DNA of 5,833 nt from positions 1 to 5,833 of the forward strand of contig VEQI01000227.1 in NCBI GenBank assembly GCA_018883305.1. Reading direction: 5' to 3'. Below the pieces are notes generated by a model. That model was given only the letters and a program-made list of their open reading frames with translations, was not told where the DNA came from and ran no database searches. Source of the DNA: Limnohabitans sp. GTDB lineage: Bacteria > Pseudomonadota > Gammaproteobacteria > Burkholderiales > Burkholderiaceae_C. Made by a program: the position numbers and the translations under genes. Position 1 is the stretch's first letter. Each line of letters starts with the position of its first letter. Below, piece after piece: positions 1 to 5,833 of the stretch.

Positions 1-658
1 CCTCATGGCTGAGCCGCAACGGGTGGCCGCTGGTGTGAAGGCCATGCGCGACGCCACGTCTTTGCCCGTGACGGTCAAGCACCGCATTGGCCTGGATCAG
101 GTGGACAGCCTGGACCTGGTGACGGAGTTCATCACGCGGGTGAGTGAGGCAGGGTGCGATCACTTCATCGTGCATGCTCGCAACGCGTGGCTCAAGGGCC
201 TGTCGCCCAAGGAAAACCGCGAGATCCCGCCTCTGCGTTATGAAGTGGTCCATCAACTCAAACAGATGTTTCCTACTTTGACGATGGTGCTCAATGGGGG
301 CATCAAGACTAACGAGCAAATCGATGCGCAGTTGTCCCATGTGGATGGCGTGATGGTGGGGCGTGAGGCTTATCACAACCCCTGGATCATGGCAGAGTGG
401 GACGCTCGTTTTTACGGCGACGCCACGTATGCGCCTGACCGCGAAACCGTGGAGCGTGCCATGGTGGATTACATGGAACAAGAGGCTCGTGCGCATGGCG
501 TGGGTTGGTATTCCATTGCCAGACACATGCTGGGGCTGTGGCATGGCCAACCCGGCGCAAGACGCTGGCGCCAGGTGTGGAGCGATCACCACCTCAAGGA
601 TCGTTCGCCAAGAGAGGTGATGGCACGCGCGCAATCGGCGCGTATTGGGCTCACTTGA
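1..658 (+). CDS. dusA: tRNA-dihydrouridine(20/20a) synthase DusA, 3' part (5' end outside window)
   Basis: FMN- and NADPH-dependent enzyme that reduces uridine 20/20a in the D-loop of tRNA in the cytoplasm. The reading frame is open from the left edge (first full codon at 2-4, Leu). The ATG at 5 is an internal Met, because the residues around it match the DusA segment LMAEPxxVA, so the gene starts upstream. About 218 residues are present against roughly 330 for the family, so the N-terminal part of the TIM barrel, including the catalytic cysteine, is missing. Visible DusA signatures are VTVKHRIG (FMN/substrate Lys), HARNAWLKGLSPKENREIPPL, the LNGGI strand and DGVMVGREAYHNPW (FMN phosphate site). 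The C-terminal part is the helical tRNA-binding domain. Its TGA stop (656-658) abuts the stop of the convergent regulator with no gap. It has no evident functional link to the propionyl-CoA genes. The subfamily call rests on similarity recalled to E. coli DusA. Confidence 0.95.
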   Translation, partial: LMAEPQRVAAGVKAMRDATSLPVTVKHRIGLDQVDSLDLVTEFITRVSEAGCDHFIVHARNAWLKGLSPKENREIPPLRYEVVHQLKQMFPTLTMVLNGGIKTNEQIDAQLSHVDGVMVGREAYHNPWIMAEWDARFYGDATYAPDRETVERAMVDYMEQEARAHGVGWYSIARHMLGLWHGQPGARRWRQVWSDHHLKDRSPREVMARAQSARIGLT

Positions 659-1294
659 TCAGTTGGCCGCTTCCAGTCCACTCAGGAAGTGTTCGCGCAT
701 GCGCTGGGCACTCATGGCCGAGTCACGTGACTGCAGCGCTTGCAACAACCGTTGGTGTTCGTGCAATGACTCGCTGATACGCCCGGACTTCAGCAAGGAC
801 TGATGACGGTTGAGCTTCATCACCTTGCGCAAGTCAGCCACCATTTGTTCTCGCCAGCGGTTGTCGGCCAATTGCAGCAAGCGCTGGTGAAATTCTTCGT
901 TGATGCGGAAAAAGGTCTCGCGGTCGTTGACGGCTTGTTCCAGCGAATGATGCAAGTCGGCCAATGCCTGAAGTTCGGCGTCTGTGGCCCGTTGTGCCAC
1001 CACGCCCGCGGCGTCTGATTCCAGCAGCGCCAGCAGGTGGTAGACGTCGCTCAGGTCTTTTTCATTGACCTCGGTGACATAGGCACCGCGTCGTACCTTC
1101 ATGGTGACCAGCCCCTCAGCGGCCAGCACCTTCAGCGCTTCCCGCATGGGCGTGCGGCTGATGCCGTAGGCCTCGGCAATCTTGACCTCGTCGATCCAGC
1201 TGCCCGGCTCCAACTCGCGCGCGAAGATGCGTTGGCGAAGCAATTCAGCCACTTCTTCGTAAAGCGCGCGAGGGGTGAGGGTGATGGCGGCCAT
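659..1294 (-). CDS. GntR-family transcriptional regulator, FCD (FadR C-terminal) subfamily
   Basis: A 211-residue cytoplasmic DNA-binding protein, full length for the FCD class. Residues about 10-75 form the winged helix-turn-helix, with the typical stretch EVKIAEAYGISRTPMREALK (37-55) followed by EGLVTMKVRRGAYV. Residues about 80-208 form the all-helical FCD ligand domain. Its usual metal/ligand-site pattern is recognisable as N132-x3-H136 (NEEFH), H180 (HEHQ) and H202 (REHF); the first position is Asn where many family members have Asp. The ATG at 1292-1294 has only a weak ribosome binding site; the start was chosen because it leaves the normal short lead before the HTH. It is transcribed divergently from the mutase operon and starts 26 bp from the tandem repeats, a layout typical of a local, autoregulated repressor or activator. 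That role is inferred from position. The ligand is unknown; a CoA-pathway acid or acyl-CoA is a guess. Confidence 0.93.
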   Translation of the reverse strand: MAAITLTPRALYEEVAELLRQRIFARELEPGSWIDEVKIAEAYGISRTPMREALKVLAAEGLVTMKVRRGAYVTEVNEKDLSDVYHLLALLESDAAGVVAQRATDAELQALADLHHSLEQAVNDRETFFRINEEFHQRLLQLADNRWREQMVADLRKVMKLNRHQSLLKSGRISESLHEHQRLLQALQSRDSAMSAQRMREHFLSGLEAAN

Positions 1295-1320
1295 GAGGTT
1301 GGGGAGGGATTTTGTCAGCT

Positions 1321-1361
1321 TGCATCAATATTATGCATCAATAATTATGAATCACGAATAA
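1321..1361. promoter_or_regulatory. Three tandem 13-14 bp AT-rich repeats, candidate operator of the GntR regulator
   Basis: Three adjacent units read TGCATCAATATTA (1321-1333), TGCATCAATAATTA (1334-1347) and TGAATCACGAATAA (1348-1361). The first 10 bases of the first two are identical; the third is degenerate. The first unit and the start of the second also form an inverted repeat, TGCAT-N7-ATGCA (1321-1337). The block is much more AT-rich than its surroundings and lies between the divergent regulator and mutase genes. Binding by the adjacent GntR protein is inference: FCD regulators usually bind short palindromes, so either the TGCAT/ATGCA pair or the ATGCAT core at 1333-1338 could be the real site. 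Confidence 0.45.
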
Positions 1362-1371
1362 GAATTTGACC

Positions 1372-1377
1372 TAGAAT
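1372..1377 (+). promoter_or_regulatory. Possible -10 element of the mutase operon promoter
   Basis: TAGAAT differs from the sigma-70 consensus TATAAT at one base and sits just downstream of the repeat block. No good -35 hexamer is found 16-18 bp upstream; that position falls inside the third repeat, near GAATCA at 1349-1354, so the promoter would be weak or activator-dependent. A TTGACC at 1366-1371 resembles a -35 element but has no matching -10 downstream. If the TAGAAT call is right, transcription would start near 1384 and leave a leader of about 94 nt. Confidence 0.3.
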
Positions 1378-1395
1378 CCCCAGTTGTCCGGTTGT

Positions 1396-1440
1396 CTTGG
1401 CGTGGGTTTGCGCCCAAGATCTCCCTGGGTTGTTTGCCCA
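1396..1440 (+). promoter_or_regulatory. Leader region with two similar hairpins and alternating TGGG/CCCA segments
   Basis: Four complementary tetramers alternate: TGGG 1403-1406, CCCA 1413-1416, TGGG 1426-1429 and CCCA 1437-1440. Pairing 1 with 2 and 3 with 4 gives two look-alike hairpins, TGGGTTTGCGCCCA and TGGGTTGTTTGCCCA; pairing 2 with 3 would exclude both. The first arm can also be extended as CTTGGCG/CGcCCAAG (1396-1402 with 1411-1418, one bulged C). No T-run follows, so it is not a plain terminator, and it does not cover the mutase start. Function is unknown; the structure is read by eye and not energy-tested. Confidence 0.3.
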
Positions 1441-1477
1441 CTCACACTGTCACTTATCCTGATCAAAGGCCATCGAC

Positions 1478-3634
<2,157 letters not shown>

Positions 3635-3651
3635 TCCTGTCCGTTCTGACA

Positions 3652-3670
3652 CTTCAACCTGCTGGTGAAG
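3652..3670 (+). promoter_or_regulatory. Hairpin covering the meaB ribosome binding site
   Basis: CTTCA (3652-3656) can pair with TGAAG (3666-3670), and CC (3658-3659) with GG (3664-3665), leaving a bulged A and a TGCT loop. The 3' arm, GGTGAAG, is the only Shine-Dalgarno-like sequence before the TTG start at 3672, so this fold would hide it. The mutase stop codon lies 17 nt upstream of the stem. Low translation of meaB relative to the mutase is the natural inference; the fold has not been energy-tested. Confidence 0.4.
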
Positions 3671-3671
3671 C

Positions 3672-4685
3672 TTGACACCTGACCAACTCCTGCAAGGCCT
3701 GCTGCATGGCAGTGCGCCCGCACAGCGGCGTGCCATGGCCAAGGCCATCACCTTGCTGGAATCCACCCGGGCCGATCATCGCCTGCTGGCGGATGAGTTG
3801 CTGACCGGTGTGCTGCCGCACACGGGGCGCTCATTCCGCCTAGGCATCAGTGGCGTGCCGGGTGTGGGCAAGTCCACCTTCATCGAGGCGCTGGGTCTGT
3901 ACCTCATCGGTCAAGGCCATCGTGTGGCTGTGCTCGCGGTCGATCCCTCATCCACCGTGTCGGGCGGCTCCATCCTGGGCGACAAAACGCGCATGGAGCA
4001 TCTGTCAGTGCACCCGCAGGCCTACATCCGCCCCAGTCCCTCCAGCGGCACACTGGGCGGTGTGGCCGAAAAAACCCGAGAGGCCATGCTGGTGTGCGAA
4101 GCCGCTGGTTACGATGTGGTGATCGTGGAAACCGTGGGCGTGGGCCAGAGTGAAACCGCCGTGGCCAACATGACCGACATGTTCTGCCTGCTGCAACTGC
4201 CCAACGCGGGCGATGATCTGCAAGCCATCAAGAAAGGCGTGATGGAACTGGCCGATCTGGTGGTGATCAACAAGGCTGACATCGATCCCAACGCAGCCAC
4301 GCGTGCCGAAGCGCAAATCACCAGCGCGCTGCGCTTGCTGGGGCTGCACGGCAATCCCGATCATGCCCACCATGACGAATCCCTCTGGCATCCTCAGGTG
4401 GTGAAGATCAGCGCCTTGCTGGGGCAGGGCGTGGACACGTTCTGGTCTGCGGTGAGCGAGTTCAGACGCCTGCAAACCGCCAACGGCAAATTGGCGCTGC
4501 GTCGTGAACGTCAGGCCCTGGCCTGGATGTGGGAGCGCATCGAGTCCGGACTCAAACAAACCTTCCGGGCGCAAGCGCGTGTGCAAGCGCTGCTGCCCAC
4601 CCTGAGTGAGCGCGTGCGGGGTGGCCAGGTGGCTGCCTCCACCGCGGCAAGACAACTGCTGGACGCCTACCAGGCAGCCAGCTGA
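3672..4685 (+). CDS. meaB: MeaB/ArgK-type GTPase, chaperone of methylmalonyl-CoA mutase
   Basis: A SIMIBI-class G protein (human homologue MMAA; older name LAO/AO transport ATPase) that gates cofactor loading and protects the mutase from inactivation, using GTP hydrolysis. It has 337 residues, normal for the family. Visible motifs are Walker A GVPGVGKST (61-69, K67), DPSS (91-94), GGSILGDKTRM (98-108), ETVGVGQSE (153-161), the switch III-like stretch GDDLQAIKKG (180-189) that contacts the mutase, and the guanine-recognition motif NKAD (200-203). The C-terminal part, from about 280, is the dimerisation arm. The start is TTG: an in-frame TGA at 3666-3668 excludes anything earlier, and the next start, ATG 3735, would remove 21 residues that align with the N-terminal helix of E. 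coli ArgK. GGTGA (3664-3668) is the likely ribosome binding site, only 3 nt from the start. It lies 37 bp after the mutase and 29 bp before pccB, so co-transcription is expected. Confidence 0.95.
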   Translation: MTPDQLLQGLLHGSAPAQRRAMAKAITLLESTRADHRLLADELLTGVLPHTGRSFRLGISGVPGVGKSTFIEALGLYLIGQGHRVAVLAVDPSSTVSGGSILGDKTRMEHLSVHPQAYIRPSPSSGTLGGVAEKTREAMLVCEAAGYDVVIVETVGVGQSETAVANMTDMFCLLQLPNAGDDLQAIKKGVMELADLVVINKADIDPNAATRAEAQITSALRLLGLHGNPDHAHHDESLWHPQVVKISALLGQGVDTFWSAVSEFRRLQTANGKLALRRERQALAWMWERIESGLKQTFRAQARVQALLPTLSERVRGGQVAASTAARQLLDAYQAAS

Positions 4686-4714
4686 TCATTTTCTGGAGAA
4701 CAGAGAGAGCAACC

Positions 4715-5833
4715 ATGCAAGACATCATCGAACAATTGGAACAAAAGCGCGCCGCCGCGCGCCTGGGTGGCGGTCAAAAACGGATTGACGCCCAGCACAG
4801 CAAAGGCAAGCTGACCGCGCGTGAACGCATCGAGGTACTGCTCGATGAAGGCACGTTCGAAGAGTGGGACATGTTCGTCGAGCATCGCTGCACCGACTTC
4901 GGCATGGAAGACAACAAGATTCCTGGCGACGGCGTGGTGACGGGTTACGGCATGATCAACGGCCGCCTGGTGTTTGTGTTCAGCCAGGACTTCACGGTGT
5001 ACGGCGGTGCGCTGTCGGAGACGCACGCCGAGAAGATCTGCAAGATCATGGACCAGGCCATGAAGGTCGGCGCGCCGGTGATTGGTCTGAACGACTCGGG
5101 TGGCGCCCGCATCCAGGAAGGCGTGGCCTCGCTGGGTGGTTATGCCGAGGTGTTCCAGCGCAATGTGATGGCCTCTGGCGTGATCCCGCAAATCAGCATG
5201 ATCATGGGCCCCTCGGCCGGTGGTGCGGTGTATTCGCCCGCGTTGACCGACTTCATCTTCATGGTCAAAGACACCTCCTACATGTTCGTCACCGGCCCCG
5301 AAGTGGTCAAAACCGTGACGCACGAGGAAGTGACCGCCGAAGAGCTGGGCGGCGCGCTCACGCACACCACCAAGAGCGGCGTGGCCGACATGGCTTTCGA
5401 AAACGATGTGGAGGCGCTGCTCATGCTGCGCCGCCTGTTCAACTACCTGCCGCTCAACAACAAGGAAAAAGCGCCGGTGCGCAAGAGCGGCGACCCGATC
5501 GACCGCATGGACCTCTCGCTCGACACCCTGGTGCCCGAGAACCCCAACAAGCCCTACGACATGAAGGAGCTGATCGTCAAAACCGTGGACGACGGCGACT
5601 TCTTCGAGCTGCAGCCCGACTACGCCAAGAACATCCTGATCGGCTTTGCCCGCATGGACGGCCAGACCGTGGGCATCGTGGCCAACCAGCCGCTGGTGCT
5701 GGCCGGTTGCCTGGACATCAAGAGCTCAATCAAGGCCGCGCGCTTTGTGCGTTTTTGCGACGCCTTCAACATCCCGGTGGTGACCTTTGTCGACGTGCCC
5801 GGCTTCATGCCCGGCACCAGCCAGGAGTACGGC
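4715..5833 (+). CDS. pccB: Propionyl-CoA carboxylase beta (carboxyltransferase) subunit, 3' end outside window
   Basis: Transfers the carboxyl group from carboxybiotin on the alpha subunit to propionyl-CoA, giving (S)-methylmalonyl-CoA. 373 codons are present and open to the right edge, against about 510-540 residues for the family, so roughly a quarter to a third is missing. It begins MQDIIEQLEQKRAAARLGGG, followed by the acyl-CoA carboxylase stretch QKRIDAQHSKGKLTARERIE (21-40). The first crotonase-like half has SGGARIQEG (128-136) and GPSAGGAVYSP (165-175), which build the oxyanion hole for the acyl-CoA. The second half begins near 275 and shows VTFVDVPGFMPGTSQEYG at the very edge. The residue that best separates propionyl- from acetyl-CoA specificity lies beyond the window, so specificity rests on similarity to PccB and on the mutase and meaB neighbours. 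The start ATG follows a weak purine-rich site (AGAGAGAG, 4702-4709, 5 nt spacing); GGAG at 4695-4698 is too far. pccA is expected downstream. Confidence 0.95.
   Translation, partial: MQDIIEQLEQKRAAARLGGGQKRIDAQHSKGKLTARERIEVLLDEGTFEEWDMFVEHRCTDFGMEDNKIPGDGVVTGYGMINGRLVFVFSQDFTVYGGALSETHAEKICKIMDQAMKVGAPVIGLNDSGGARIQEGVASLGGYAEVFQRNVMASGVIPQISMIMGPSAGGAVYSPALTDFIFMVKDTSYMFVTGPEVVKTVTHEEVTAEELGGALTHTTKSGVADMAFENDVEALLMLRRLFNYLPLNNKEKAPVRKSGDPIDRMDLSLDTLVPENPNKPYDMKELIVKTVDDGDFFELQPDYAKNILIGFARMDGQTVGIVANQPLVLAGCLDIKSSIKAARFVRFCDAFNIPVVTFVDVPGFMPGTSQEYG

Noticed and set aside
625..643. Intrinsic terminator for dusA (stem ACGCGC / GCGCGT)
   Set aside because: The stem is only 6 bp, lies within the coding region and is not followed by a T-run on either strand.
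803..1369. Two + strand open frames (803-1018 and 1037-1369) opposite the regulator
   Set aside because: They overlap a clear GntR/FCD gene on the other strand and show no recognisable protein features.
1384..1477. Cobalamin riboswitch ahead of the B12-dependent mutase
   Set aside because: The leader is under 100 nt and I find no convincing B12-box; a cobalamin riboswitch normally needs about 200 nt. These riboswitches also mostly control B12 synthesis and uptake genes rather than this enzyme.
4005..5365. Long - strand open frames opposite meaB and pccB (4005-4655 and 4667-5365)
   Set aside because: They are shadows of strongly conserved genes on the + strand, with the same biased composition and no motif or ribosome binding site.

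Overview
The window looks like chromosomal DNA of a Gram-negative bacterium with moderately high GC. The gene order (divergent FCD-type GntR regulator, single-chain methylmalonyl-CoA mutase, MeaB GTPase, carboxylase beta subunit) resembles Betaproteobacteria, most likely a Comamonadaceae-type organism. That placement is an inference from codon use and gene order, not from a marker gene.

Layout. The left edge (1-658, + strand) is the 3' two thirds of dusA, a tRNA-dihydrouridine synthase. It ends directly against the stop codon of a convergent GntR/FCD-family regulator (659-1294, - strand). A divergent intergenic region of 183 bp (1295-1477) follows. It holds an AT-rich set of three tandem 13-14 bp repeats, a possible -10 element, and a leader with two look-alike hairpins. 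A rightward operon then runs to the end of the window: methylmalonyl-CoA mutase (1478-3634), meaB (3672-4685, TTG start) and pccB (4715 to beyond 5833, with its 3' end outside the window).

How the genes work together. PccB is the carboxyltransferase half of propionyl-CoA carboxylase, which makes (S)-methylmalonyl-CoA. An epimerase, not in this window, would give the (R) epimer. The adenosylcobalamin-dependent mutase then makes succinyl-CoA, and MeaB is the G-protein chaperone that loads and protects the mutase cofactor. This is the standard route that feeds propionyl-CoA (from odd-chain fatty acids, branched amino acids or propionate) into the TCA cycle. The biotin-carrying alpha subunit (pccA) is expected just downstream. 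The divergent GntR protein is the obvious candidate regulator, by position.

I see no mobile element, CRISPR array, RNA gene or undescribed multi-gene system; the coding content is a well-known pathway. The points worth a second look are regulatory: the repeats and paired hairpins ahead of the mutase, and a hairpin that covers the ribosome binding site of the TTG-started meaB.
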